This document shows positions 43,592-51,454 of a stretch of 64,000 nucleotides of DNA, piece after piece. The stretch is from positions 155,030-219,029 of the forward strand of contig NZ_MKQR01000002.1 in the NCBI RefSeq assembly GCF_001940455.1. Direction: 5' to 3'. A model generated the notes under the pieces. It was not told the DNA's origin and did not search any database. It saw only the letters and a list, made by a program, of their open reading frames with translations. The translations under genes were made by a program, and so were the position numbers. Source of the DNA: Actinokineospora bangkokensis. GTDB taxonomy: Bacteria; Actinomycetota; Actinomycetes; Mycobacteriales; Pseudonocardiaceae. Position 1 is the stretch's first letter; every line of letters starts with the position of its first letter.

Positions 43592-44458
43592 TCAGGGCTT
43601 GCGGGCCACGCCCGCCCAGACGACGGCCTCGCTGGGGTCGGCGAAGGAGATGCGGGGGGCGTTGGGGCCGGTCTCCTCGGGGCGCCACTGCGGGGTCCAC
43701 ACCATGCCGGGGTCGAGCAGCTCGAAGTCGCCCATGAGCGCGGAGATCTCCGGGCGCGAGCGCCAGATGCCCCGGCTGGCCGAGGACCGGTCGTACATCT
43801 CGCGCAGGGCCACCAGCTTCTCGTCGAGCGCGGGCGGGACCCCGTCGTCGCTGATGTGGGAGATGCCCAGGTAGGAGCCGCTGGGCAGCAGCTCGCGGTA
43901 GCGGGCGACGCACTCGGCGCCGATGTCGTCGCCGTCCGGGCCGGGCTGGAACACGTGCAGCACGGCGATGAGCAGCAGGGCGACGGGCTGCTCCGGGTCG
44001 AGGATGCCGGTGGCGCAGGCCTCGGCCCACAGCTTGTCCGGCTCGCGCAGGTCGCCGGAGATGACGGCGTTGTTGTCCCGCGAGCCCTCCTCGTCGAGCA
44101 GGATCTCCGCGTGCGCGACCGCCACCGGCTCGTTGTCGACGTAGACCACCCGCACGTCGTCGCTGATCTCCCTGGCGACCTGGTGGGTGGCCCCCGCGGT
44201 GGGCACGCCCGCGCCGATGTCGAGGAACTGGCGCACGCCGAGCTTGGTCAGGTGCCGCACGAGCCGGTTGAGGAACAGCCGGTTGGCCAGCGCCACGTCG
44301 CGGATCAGCGGGAACTGGGCCAGCACCCGGTTGCCGAACTCGCGGTCGACGGCCCAGTTGGCGGTGCCGCCGAGGTAGTAGTCGTAGACCCGGGCCACGC
44401 TGGGCCGGTCGAGGTCGATGCCCGCTGGGGGGATCGGGTCGGAGAGGTCGTCTCGCAC
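43592..44458 (-). CDS. SAM-dependent methyltransferase, DUF574 (S-adenosyl methyltransferase) type
   Basis: A 288-residue protein. SVARVYDYYLGGTANWAVD is the family signature, FLDIGAGVPTAGATHQVA is the SAM-binding motif I, and VRVVYVDNEPVAVAHAEILL is motif II. YLGISHISDDG lies near the end. The family is expanded in actinomycetes, usually beside XRE/DUF397 regulators, and substrates are unknown. GTG 44458 starts 14 residues before the signature. It is 107 bp downstream of the XRE gene on the same strand. Confidence 0.85.
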   Translation of the reverse strand: MRDDLSDPIPPAGIDLDRPSVARVYDYYLGGTANWAVDREFGNRVLAQFPLIRDVALANRLFLNRLVRHLTKLGVRQFLDIGAGVPTAGATHQVAREISDDVRVVYVDNEPVAVAHAEILLDEEGSRDNNAVISGDLREPDKLWAEACATGILDPEQPVALLLIAVLHVFQPGPDGDDIGAECVARYRELLPSGSYLGISHISDDGVPPALDEKLVALREMYDRSSASRGIWRSRPEISALMGDFELLDPGMVWTPQWRPEETGPNAPRISFADPSEAVVWAGVARKP

Positions 44459-44565
44459 GGGTGCTCCCGGGTTGTGCTGCGCGGCGGGTGGGGCTGGGTG
44501 GGTCTGGGACCCGGTGGGGCTGGGTGGGTCAGGCGGGGGTGATCGGGGGTGACCGGGTGGGGCGG

Positions 44566-45405
44566 TCAGTCGACCATGGCGCGGAGGAAGTCCGCGGAGG
44601 CCTCCCGGTCGAGGGCGGCCTCGGCGATGCGCTGCCACTCGGTGCGGTAGGCGTTGAGCTTGGCGGTGCTGGTGATGGTGCGCGCGTCGCCGGGCAGTTC
44701 GATGTAGGCGAAGCTCTCCGGGTCGCCGCCGCGGAAGTCCAGCAGGGTGAACCCGGAGTGCACGTGCGAGAGCGGCGCCTCGTAGGGCAGCACCCGCAGG
44801 TCGAGGTTGGGGTGGGCGGCGACCATGGACAGCAGGTGCTCCACCTGGTCGAGCACCAGGCCCCTGGTGCGCCCGCCGGGCAGCCGCTGCAGGCACGACG
44901 GGCTGAGCACCGCGCGGTAGGCGGGCGGGTCGGCGGTCGTGAAGATCTCCCGCCGCGCCTGCCTGCGCCGGAACCGCTCGGTGACCGCCGACTGGGTCAC
45001 CCCGCCGCGCCAGGCGACCTCGAACTGCTTGAGCATGTACCGCTCGGACTGCAACGGGCCGGGGATGCGCTCGGTGTGCCAGCTCAGGATGGTCTCCGCG
45101 GTGGACTCCAGGTCCACCAGCAGCGCGAACTCGTCGGTCTCCTGCAGCCCGGAGCGCATCCGGCGCTCGCTGAGCCGCTCGGCGAGCAGCACCATCTCCT
45201 TGGCCTCGGCGTCGGGGGTGGCCAGCACCCGCAGCATCAGCCGCAGCTCCTCGGCCTTGACCCCGACCTTGGCCGCCTCGATCTTCTGCACCTTGCTCTG
45301 CGTGCAGCCCAGGTGCTCGGCCAGCTCGGCCTGGGTCATCGACCCGGCCTGCCTGGCGGCCTGGATGCGGCGGGCGAGGGCCCGGCGCGCGGCGTTGTCC
45401 TGCAC
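44566..45405 (-). CDS. XRE-family regulator with DUF5753 (Scr1-type) domain
   Basis: A 279-residue protein with an N-terminal HTH (MTQAELAEHLGCTQSKVQKI) and a C-terminal DUF5753 domain (IPGPLQSERYMLKQFE, RRQARREIFTT, HVHSGFTLLDFRGGDPESFA). In actinomycetes such regulators act with DUF397 partners; one is encoded 172 bp upstream. A palindrome CCGATTAATCGG lies between them. It is probably co-regulated with the DUF574 methyltransferase downstream. Confidence 0.85.
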   Translation of the reverse strand: MQDNAARRALARRIQAARQAGSMTQAELAEHLGCTQSKVQKIEAAKVGVKAEELRLMLRVLATPDAEAKEMVLLAERLSERRMRSGLQETDEFALLVDLESTAETILSWHTERIPGPLQSERYMLKQFEVAWRGGVTQSAVTERFRRRQARREIFTTADPPAYRAVLSPSCLQRLPGGRTRGLVLDQVEHLLSMVAAHPNLDLRVLPYEAPLSHVHSGFTLLDFRGGDPESFAYIELPGDARTITSTAKLNAYRTEWQRIAEAALDREASADFLRAMVD

Positions 45406-45511
45406 CCGGTCTCCACCTTCCCGGTCCGGCCGACCACAGCCGGTCCAGGGTATATGACGGTGGGTAGTGCAGCCGTGCCCGGTCGTGGCCGTACATCACC
45501 CGGCGGTGCTG

Positions 45512-45523
45512 CCGATTAATCGG
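45512..45523. promoter_or_regulatory. Perfect palindrome CCGATTAATCGG upstream of the XRE gene
   Basis: A 12-bp perfect inverted repeat, 107 bp before the XRE start. It shares the core GATTAATC with a second palindrome upstream of the DUF397 gene (45816-45829). Candidate operator. Confidence 0.5.
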
Positions 45524-45577
45524 TTCCACCACCCTGCGTCGTGATTCCGCGCACCGGTGTGCTCCGCGTGACGGGGT

Positions 45578-45784
45578 TCAGCGCATTCTCAACGAATCCA
45601 CAAATCCGGCCCACGCGCTGTGCCGAAACGTCAGCGTGCCGCGGCCCCGGTTCTTGGAATCGCGCACGTCGGCCCCGCCCGCGGTCCGCGGCCGCACCTC
45701 GACGCAGTCGCCGTTGGGCTCGCACTGCCCCGCCGCGCGCCACGCGCGGTGGGTGCGGGCAGCGCCGCCCTCGTCAGACGTCAT
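45578..45784 (-). CDS. DUF397-family small protein
   Basis: A 68-residue protein with the family pattern W(K/R)xA..., GDCVEVRP, VRDSKNRGRGTLTF and SAWAGFVDSLR. DUF397 proteins are small partners of XRE/DUF5753 regulators in actinomycetes. ATG 45784 follows GGGAG at 6 nt; the GTG start 12 nt upstream adds four residues. A palindrome of the GATTAATC type is 32 bp upstream. Confidence 0.8.
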   Translation of the reverse strand: MTSDEGGAARTHRAWRAAGQCEPNGDCVEVRPRTAGGADVRDSKNRGRGTLTFRHSAWAGFVDSLRMR

Positions 45785-46187
45785 CCTGGCTCCCACTCGA
45801 AAGGGTGTCCCTCAACAGGATTAATCCTGCCAGTGGAATAATCGGAGCGCAACGGTGGGTGAGCTGACCCACGCTCTGCGTGACGACATCTCCCCGATGA
45901 CGTGATCATCCCGCCGATCGTCCACCACTGCCCGCCCACGTCCGGTGGCTGGTCGGGGAAACAACGCTGGCGACCGGTCGGTGTCAATTCCGGGGCCGGA
46001 ATAATCCGCTGGGACGCCCCATCGCCGCGGGTGCGATCGGTGTACTACCGTTGCGCTCCGGTGGCACCGCATTCAACGGCGAATCCGCGGGATTATCGCT
46101 TTTCCACACCCGGTCGCGCATTCCGCGAGCAGTTCCGGGCCGCGCCGCGGTGCCGCCACGACCGAGCGACCGACGAGCGAGGACGAC
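45785..46187. other. Intergenic region upstream of DUF397
   Basis: 403 bp. It holds the palindrome at 45816-45829 and several similar AT-rich half-sites, such as GGAATAATCC near 46001. No gene is supported. The AT-rich islands are unusual for this genome and may be regulatory. Confidence 0.45.
45816..45829. promoter_or_regulatory. Perfect palindrome CAGGATTAATCCTG upstream of DUF397
   Basis: A 14-bp perfect inverted repeat, 32 bp before the DUF397 start. It has the same GATTAATC core as 45512-45523. Candidate binding site of the XRE regulator encoded at 44566-45405. Confidence 0.55.
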
Positions 46188-46487
46188 ATGGACCGCAGAC
46201 CGCCGCGCCCGGGGACCGCGGGCCCCACCTGGGTGCTGGCCCCCGCGGCGCGCGACACCGACCGCGTGACGGCCGCGCTGCGCGCCTCCGCCGAACCGGG
46301 CCCGCACCCCGGTCGGCCCACCCCCGTGCGCGACGGCCTCCCGCAGCTGCTGCGCTCGCTGCGCGCCGCCCTGCGCCCGCTGCCCGCCCCGCCGCCCGTC
46401 CCCGTCCTCGGGCAGCGCCGCAGGCGCGCGCCCGCGCGCGTGCCCTCCCTGGGACGGCCGCCCGCGGGCGGCCGCGAAGCCGCCTGA
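46188..46487 (+). CDS. Arg/Pro-rich hypothetical protein
   Basis: A 99-residue frame beginning MDRRPPRPGTAGPTWVLAPA. It has a GAGGACG ribosome site and a following strong terminator, which argue that it is expressed. The sequence is low-complexity Arg/Pro/Ala with a short helix (LPQLLRSLRAAL). No family recognised; chance ORF remains possible. Confidence 0.4.
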   Translation: MDRRPPRPGTAGPTWVLAPAARDTDRVTAALRASAEPGPHPGRPTPVRDGLPQLLRSLRAALRPLPAPPPVPVLGQRRRRAPARVPSLGRPPAGGREAA

Positions 46488-46595
46488 CCCCGTCGCCACG
46501 ACGGCGGGGCCTGGCAGGCCGCCCGGTGGGGTCCGCGCGCGCGGGCGCCCCCGACCACGGCCGTCGGGGGCGCCCGCACCAGCGAGGACCGGACA

Positions 46596-46637
46596 GCGCG
46601 ACGCCGCCGCTCCCCGGGGGGAGCGGCGGCGTCGCGC
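46596..46637. terminator. Perfect 20-bp hairpin between convergent genes
   Basis: Arm 46596-46615 (GCGCGACGCCGCCGCTCCCC) pairs with 46618-46637 around GG. It is a very stable stem between the convergent 99-residue frame and the small secreted protein, and probably ends both transcripts. Confidence 0.85.
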
Positions 46638-46652
46638 GTGGTCGGGCCGGGG

Positions 46653-46913
46653 TCAGCGACCCAGGTCGATGCCGATCGAGATGAGCCCGTTGAGGTTGAG
46701 GTCGAGCAGGCCGTTGAGGTCGAGCACCAGGCCGAGGCCGAGGGTGCCGCCCACGCTGCCGCCGATGCCGATCCCCACGCCGATGCCCTGCGTGGAGACG
46801 TTCGCGGTCGTGGTGGTGACCGCGCCGGTGTCGGCCGAGGCGGTGCCCGCCGCCAGGCCGATGGCCAGGGCCGTGGTGCCCGCGATCAGGCCCAGTCGAG
46901 TCGCTGTGCGCAT
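46653..46913 (-). CDS. Small secreted Gly/Leu-repeat protein
   Basis: An 86-residue precursor. The signal peptide (residues 1-27) is LGLIAGTTALAIGLAAGTAS with an A-S-A cleavage site. The mature 59 residues are GxGxG strands (QGIGVGIGIGGSVGGTLGLG) followed by alternating LDLNGLLDLNLNGL. There is no Cys, so it is not a classical chaplin, but the alternating pattern could form beta structure or self-assemble at the surface. It is a single gene with its own terminator. No family recognised. Confidence 0.7.
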   Translation of the reverse strand: MRTATRLGLIAGTTALAIGLAAGTASADTGAVTTTTANVSTQGIGVGIGIGGSVGGTLGLGLVLDLNGLLDLNLNGLISIGIDLGR

Positions 46914-47190
46914 TCTGCTTGCTCCCCTTCGCTGACGGTGACGTCGAGGTCGAGCCTGGCAGAGCGGCGAACGCGCGGACGAGCCCTCGATCGTGTGACC
47001 ACTGTGGAGCGAAGTCGGAACCGGTGACGGCCGCGCTCTGCGGCTCGTGCCCCAACAAAGCGGTGGCGCACCGCGACAACCGCGCGGTGCGCCACCTGGT
47101 AGTGCTACTCCGGTCGTGGGTCCGCCGGTCGGGGACGACTGTCCACTGCGGATACCCCTGCCCGGTGCTCCGTCCCCGGGACCGGTCCCG

Positions 47191-47394
47191 TCACTCCTCG
47201 ACCGGCGGCCGGTCGGCCACCGCGCGCCTGCCCGCCTCGCGGACCTCGAAGACCTCGGACGCCAGGTCCCCGATCTCGCGGATGACGCCCACCACCGCGC
47301 CGGTGATGATCTGCGCGATCCGGCCGACGTGCTCGGCGGTCGACTCCGCGATCTCCTGCACCACGTCCTTGGCCGTCTCCTGCTCGCTCAGCAC
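47191..47394 (-). CDS. Small helical protein of the desaturase operon
   Basis: A 67-residue protein with a hydrophobic amphipathic helix (GRIAQIITGAVVGVIREIGD) flanked by charged segments. It lies 10 bp after the desaturase stop on the same strand. It could be a membrane-associated accessory or phasin-like protein. No known family. Confidence 0.6.
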   Translation of the reverse strand: MLSEQETAKDVVQEIAESTAEHVGRIAQIITGAVVGVIREIGDLASEVFEVREAGRRAVADRPPVEE

Positions 47395-47404
47395 GGCAGC
47401 CCCC

Positions 47405-48532
47405 TCACGCCACGCGCAGCGCGCGGCCGTCCTTGCCCCCGCGCTCGGGGGTCGACGGCTTGGCCCAGAACCGGTCCGGCAGCGCCAGCTTGACGATCTT
47501 GGCCGCCACCGAGCCCAGCTGCTTGCCCAGGCCGCCGGTGTTGTAGGGCAGGCCGTACTTCTCGCAGATCGCCCGCACCTCGGCGGCGATCTGCGGGTAG
47601 CGCCGCGCCGGGATGTCCGGGAACAGGTGGTGCTCGATCTGGTGGGACAGGTTGCCGGTCATGATGTGGAACAGCGGGCTGCCGGTGATGTTCGCCGAGC
47701 CCAGCATCTGCCGGAAGTACCACTCGCCCCGGGTCTCGTCCTCGGTCTCCTCCTGGGTGAAGCTCTGCACCCCGGTGGGGAAGTGCCCGCAGAAGATGAT
47801 GGAGAAGGCCCAGATGTTGCGCACCAGGTTCGCCGTGGCGTTGGCCGTCAGCGTCGACAGGAACTGCGGGCCGCTCAGCGCCGGGAACAGCACGTAGTCC
47901 TTGAGCACCTGCTTGAGGCCCTTGTGCCACATCCGGCGGCGCACCCCCGCGGTCTCCGACCACTTCTTGCGGCCGGTGCGCAGGTTGTCCACCTCCAGGT
48001 CGTGCAGCATGACGCCCCACTGGAAGAACAGCATCAGCATCGTGGCGTACACCGGGTTGCCCAGGTAGTACGGCTGCCAGCGCTGGCCCTCGTCCATGCG
48101 CAGCACGCCGTAGCCGATGTCGCGGTCCTTGCCCACGATGTTGGTGTAGGTGTGGTGGACGAAGTTGTGCGAGTGCTTCCAGTTCTCGGCCGGGGCGACG
48201 GTGTCCCACTCGAACATCTTCGAGTTGAGCGCCGGGTCGCGCATCCAGTCGTACTGGCCGTGCATGACGTTGTGGCCGATCTCCATGTTGTCGAGGACCT
48301 TCGACAGCGAGAGCGCGACCGTGCCCGCCACCCAGGCGGGCGGGAAGGAGCTGGCCATCAGCAGGCCGCGGCCGGTGACCTCCAGAGCGCGCTGGACCTT
48401 GACCACGTCGTAGATGTACTTGCGGTCCTGCTCGCCCAGGTCGTCGAGCAGGCGCTGGCGCAGCGCGTCGAGGTCGCGGCCCAGCGCCTCGAACTGCTCC
48501 GGGGTCAGCCTGGGGTTCTTCGGGGTGCTCAT
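47405..48532 (-). CDS. Acyl-CoA/fatty-acid desaturase (DesA3-like)
   Basis: A 375-residue integral-membrane di-iron desaturase. The three His boxes are visible: HNVMHG, HSHNFVHH and HQIEHHLFP. It introduces a double bond into a stearoyl- or palmitoyl-CoA, with electrons from the adjacent ferredoxin reductase, like Rv3229c/Rv3230c of M. tuberculosis. It lies 34 bp after the reductase gene. A candidate DesT-type operator lies upstream of the operon. Confidence 0.9.
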   Translation of the reverse strand: MSTPKNPRLTPEQFEALGRDLDALRQRLLDDLGEQDRKYIYDVVKVQRALEVTGRGLLMASSFPPAWVAGTVALSLSKVLDNMEIGHNVMHGQYDWMRDPALNSKMFEWDTVAPAENWKHSHNFVHHTYTNIVGKDRDIGYGVLRMDEGQRWQPYYLGNPVYATMLMLFFQWGVMLHDLEVDNLRTGRKKWSETAGVRRRMWHKGLKQVLKDYVLFPALSGPQFLSTLTANATANLVRNIWAFSIIFCGHFPTGVQSFTQEETEDETRGEWYFRQMLGSANITGSPLFHIMTGNLSHQIEHHLFPDIPARRYPQIAAEVRAICEKYGLPYNTGGLGKQLGSVAAKIVKLALPDRFWAKPSTPERGGKDGRALRVA

Positions 48533-48566
48533 GTCGGGTGGCTCCAGGGAACTCGGGGGCGGGCCG

Positions 48567-49664
48567 TCAGATGTCGATGTCCACGTCGCCCACCGGCACC
48601 GAGACGCACAGCTGGATCTCGGTGTCGGGGTCGGTGGACAGCTCGCCGTTGCGGGTGTCGCGGGTGCAGCCGGAGGTCTTGACCGAGGTGCAGGTGAAGC
48701 AGATGCCCATCCGGCAGCCGTAGGCCGGGCTGAGCCCGGCGGCCTCGGCCTGCTCCAGCAGCGTGCGCCCGGTGTTGGCCGCGGTGGTGCCCGACCGGCC
48801 GAAGGTGACCTCGCCGGTGGCGTCGGCGGCGTCGGTGGTGACCGGGGCGGGGGCGAAGTCCTCGGTGCGCAGCCGGTCGGCGGCGCCGAGCGCGGCGAAC
48901 ACCTCGCGGGCGCCCGCCATCAGCCCGGGCGGCCCGCACAGGTAGGTGTCGGCCTCGGCGAACCACGGCGCCGCCGCGCGCAGGTGCTCCTCGGTGAAGA
49001 ACCCGCTCAGGTCGCCGCCGTCGACGTCGGTGTAGGCCAGCAGCAGCCGCACGTTGGGGTGGGCCGCGGCCAGTTCGCGCAGCTGCGCCAGGTACGGCAC
49101 GTCGGCCTCGGTGTAGGCGTAGTGCAGGAACACGACCTCGCCGCGGTGGCCCTCGTCGCACAGCGTGCGCAGCATCGACATCACCGGGGTGATGCCGGAC
49201 CCGCCGCTGATCAGCAGCACCCGGTCCGGCCGGGTGGCCGGGAGGGTGAACTCGCCCTCGGCGGGGGCGAGCTGGAGCACCAGCCCGGGGCGGGCGTTGG
49301 CGTGCAGCCAGCGGGAGACCACGCCGCGGTCGTGGGCCTTGACCGTCAGCTCGAACCGCCCGTCCGCGCTGTGCTCGGAGGTGGCGGGCGAGTAGCAGCG
49401 GGTGTGCCGGACGCCGTCGACCCGCACCCCCACCCGGACGAACTGCCCCGCGGTGAACCCGCGCCAGCGGCGGGTCGGGCGGATGGTCAGCGTCACCGAG
49501 TCCGCGGTGCTCCGGTGCACACGTGTCACCTCACCGCGCAGCTCGCGGATGGTGAGCATGGGGTGGACCAGCTCAAGGTACCTGTCGATGCCGTGCGGCG
49601 TCGCCAGGGCTTCGAGCAGGCCCAATCCGGGCAACCTGCGCTTGCGGTCCATCTGTGCGGTCAC
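48567..49664 (-). CDS. Ferredoxin reductase with C-terminal 2Fe-2S domain (electron donor of the desaturase)
   Basis: A 365-residue flavin reductase. RRWRGFTAGQFVRVGVRVDG and TRCYSPA are the FAD-binding RxYS-type region, and LLISGGSGITPVMSMLRTL is the NAD(P)H-binding strand. The C-terminal plant-type ferredoxin domain has CRMGICFTCTS and a later Cys in CTRDTRNGE. It is the first gene of the operon, like Rv3230c. GTG 49664 was chosen; ATG 49652 is an alternative. A 26-bp imperfect palindrome lies 35 bp upstream. Confidence 0.9.
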   Translation of the reverse strand: MTAQMDRKRRLPGLGLLEALATPHGIDRYLELVHPMLTIRELRGEVTRVHRSTADSVTLTIRPTRRWRGFTAGQFVRVGVRVDGVRHTRCYSPATSEHSADGRFELTVKAHDRGVVSRWLHANARPGLVLQLAPAEGEFTLPATRPDRVLLISGGSGITPVMSMLRTLCDEGHRGEVVFLHYAYTEADVPYLAQLRELAAAHPNVRLLLAYTDVDGGDLSGFFTEEHLRAAAPWFAEADTYLCGPPGLMAGAREVFAALGAADRLRTEDFAPAPVTTDAADATGEVTFGRSGTTAANTGRTLLEQAEAAGLSPAYGCRMGICFTCTSVKTSGCTRDTRNGELSTDPDTEIQLCVSVPVGDVDIDI

Positions 49665-49698
49665 CGGGGTGTCCCTTCCTCCTGGGTCGCTCCGGGAG

Positions 49699-49724
49699 TT
49701 TCAGTGAACGTGCGTGCACCGAAA
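49699..49724. promoter_or_regulatory. Candidate FabR/DesT-type operator
   Basis: A 26-bp imperfect inverted repeat, TTTCAGTGAACGT joined to GCGTGCACCGAAA, with 20 of 26 positions symmetric. The AGTGAACG half-site resembles the published DesT operator of Pseudomonas (from memory). It lies 35 bp upstream of the reductase-desaturase operon and 102 bp from the divergent TetR gene. Confidence 0.65.
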
Positions 49725-49825
49725 GCACAACGTGCGGCGACCGGGTGTGTCAACGCCTGCCCCGTGTGAGCTGACGAACAGTGCGCGCCTGCGACCCCGC
49801 CAACAGGGGCGATAGGCTCATCGGC

Positions 49826-50458
49826 GTGGCGGATGTGGCGAGCGCTGCCGGTACCCGGCAGGAGCGCAAGCGCCGCACGCGCCAAGCCCTGCTCGACTCG
49901 GCGCTGCGGCTGCTGGAGGACACCAGCCTGGCCGGGCTGAGCCTGCGCGAGGTGACCAAGGCCGCCGGGGTGGTGCCCACGGCCTTCTACCGGCACTTCC
50001 CGTCCATGGACGAGCTGGGCGTGGCCCTGGTGCAGGAGAGCATGCGCACCCTGCGGGCCATGCTGCGCACGGCCAGGGCCAAACCCGCCGACGACGCGAT
50101 TCGCGGGTCGGTGGCGATTCTGGTCCGCCAGGTCGGCGACCACCAGCCGCATTTCCGTTTCCTGATCAGGGAGCGTTATGGCGGGGTGGCCGCGGTGCGC
50201 AAATCCATCGCCGGTGAGCTGCGGCTGCTGGGCAGCGAGCTGGCCACCGACCTCGCCCGCTACCCGGGCATGGGGCAGTGGGACCCCGAGGACCTGCGGA
50301 TGGTCGCCGACCTCATGGTCGGGGCGATGTTGTCCGTGGTCACGGCGCTGCTCGACGTCTCCGGCGACCCGCGGGCGCTGGCCGAGGTCGTCGGCACGGC
50401 CGAGCAGCAGCTGCGCCTGATCGCGCTCGGCATGGCCCACTGGCGCCGTCCTCGCTAA
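49826..50458 (+). CDS. TetR-family regulator, FabR/DesT-like
   Basis: A 210-residue regulator. The HTH is LSLREVTKAAGVVPTAFYRH, very like FabR/DesT. The helical C-terminus (LRMVADLMVGAMLSVVTALL) is the acyl-CoA-binding domain. These repressors adjust desaturation to the saturated/unsaturated acyl-CoA ratio. It is divergent from the desaturase operon with a matching candidate operator. GTG 49826 is inferred; an in-frame ATG at 49781 would add 15 residues. Confidence 0.85.
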   Translation: MADVASAAGTRQERKRRTRQALLDSALRLLEDTSLAGLSLREVTKAAGVVPTAFYRHFPSMDELGVALVQESMRTLRAMLRTARAKPADDAIRGSVAILVRQVGDHQPHFRFLIRERYGGVAAVRKSIAGELRLLGSELATDLARYPGMGQWDPEDLRMVADLMVGAMLSVVTALLDVSGDPRALAEVVGTAEQQLRLIALGMAHWRRPR

Positions 50459-50734
50459 TTCGCCTGATCGCCGGTGGCGCGGTGCGCCGCCCTGCTCGCC
50501 GGGAATCGTACACAAATGCTTGTGATGGCCAACACAGCCTGACGTGAGAAATTCCGGCGGCGGACTTGTTGATCCGATAATCATCCAAACCGGGGTTGTT
50601 CTCGTCCCGGACGGCGCACGAAGTGAGCACTTTCGCCGTCGTCACCGGACTGTGGCCTGCGGCTGGTGTGCAGGCGGCGGTCGGCCGACTATGTTCGGCT
50701 CTCGGTGTCGCCGAGCGAGAGGGCGTGACGGGAC

Positions 50735-51421
50735 GTGGACGACCAGCCCGCCGTCGAGCGGTCCGCCGAGCCGCCGCGGCTGCCGTACGAGCTGCACCCG
50801 CGGTGGCGGTGGTGGGGCGTCGGCCTGGGCCTGCTGGTGCTGCTGGTGTCGCTGTCGCTCATCGGCCTCGACGACGTGCTCGGCTTCGCCCTGGCCGGGG
50901 TGTTCATCGTGTTCAGCTTCGTGCTGATCGACACCTTCTACAACTCCGGCGTGCGGCTCACCGACGACGGCGTGGAGGAGCGCTCCGTCCTGGTGCGCTC
51001 CCGGGTGGTCGACTGGGACGACATCGTCGACGTGGAGGTGCCCGCCGGGCGCGTGCTGCGCAGGCCGGTGCTGCTCACCGGCGACGGCGAGCGGCTGTCG
51101 CTGTACTCGATGGCGTTCCTGAGCCTGGGTCGCGACACCGAGCCCCGCCGGGTGCGCAAGCTGCGCGCGACCGTCGACGAGATGGCGTGGGAGTACTACG
51201 ACGAGGACACCGCTGGCGAGGAAACCGAGGGCGGGGAAACCGACCCCGGGGAAACCGGCGGCGACGAACCCGGGAGCGGTCCTGTGGATCACGTCGAGGA
51301 ACCCGCGGACAAAATAGCGGACGAATCGGATATTCCGGAACGGGAATCCGAGGGGTCATCGGATCGGGCGCCCGAAAGCGAGCCGGTCGCGGAGAAGCAG
51401 CACAGCGAGTCGGCGAAGTAA
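50735..51421 (+). CDS. PH-domain membrane protein with acidic tail
   Basis: A 228-residue protein with two hydrophobic helices (WGVGLGLLVLLVSLSLIGLD and FALAGVFIVFSFVLIDTF), then a bacterial PH-like domain (NSGVRLTDDGVEERSVLVRS, VVDWDDIVDVEVP). The 75-residue tail is rich in Glu/Asp/Ser (EETEGGETDPGETGGDEPG). Function unknown. It is probably at the inner face of the membrane. Confidence 0.75.
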   Translation: MDDQPAVERSAEPPRLPYELHPRWRWWGVGLGLLVLLVSLSLIGLDDVLGFALAGVFIVFSFVLIDTFYNSGVRLTDDGVEERSVLVRSRVVDWDDIVDVEVPAGRVLRRPVLLTGDGERLSLYSMAFLSLGRDTEPRRVRKLRATVDEMAWEYYDEDTAGEETEGGETDPGETGGDEPGSGPVDHVEEPADKIADESDIPERESEGSSDRAPESEPVAEKQHSESAK

Positions 51422-51454
51422 GCACCCCCGACCGCGCGGGGGCAGACTGGGGGC

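Noticed and set aside
45785..46187. A tRNA or small RNA gene in the AT-rich intergenic region
   Set aside because: No cloverleaf with D- and T-loop consensus was found, and the AT-rich patches are better explained as operator-like palindromes.
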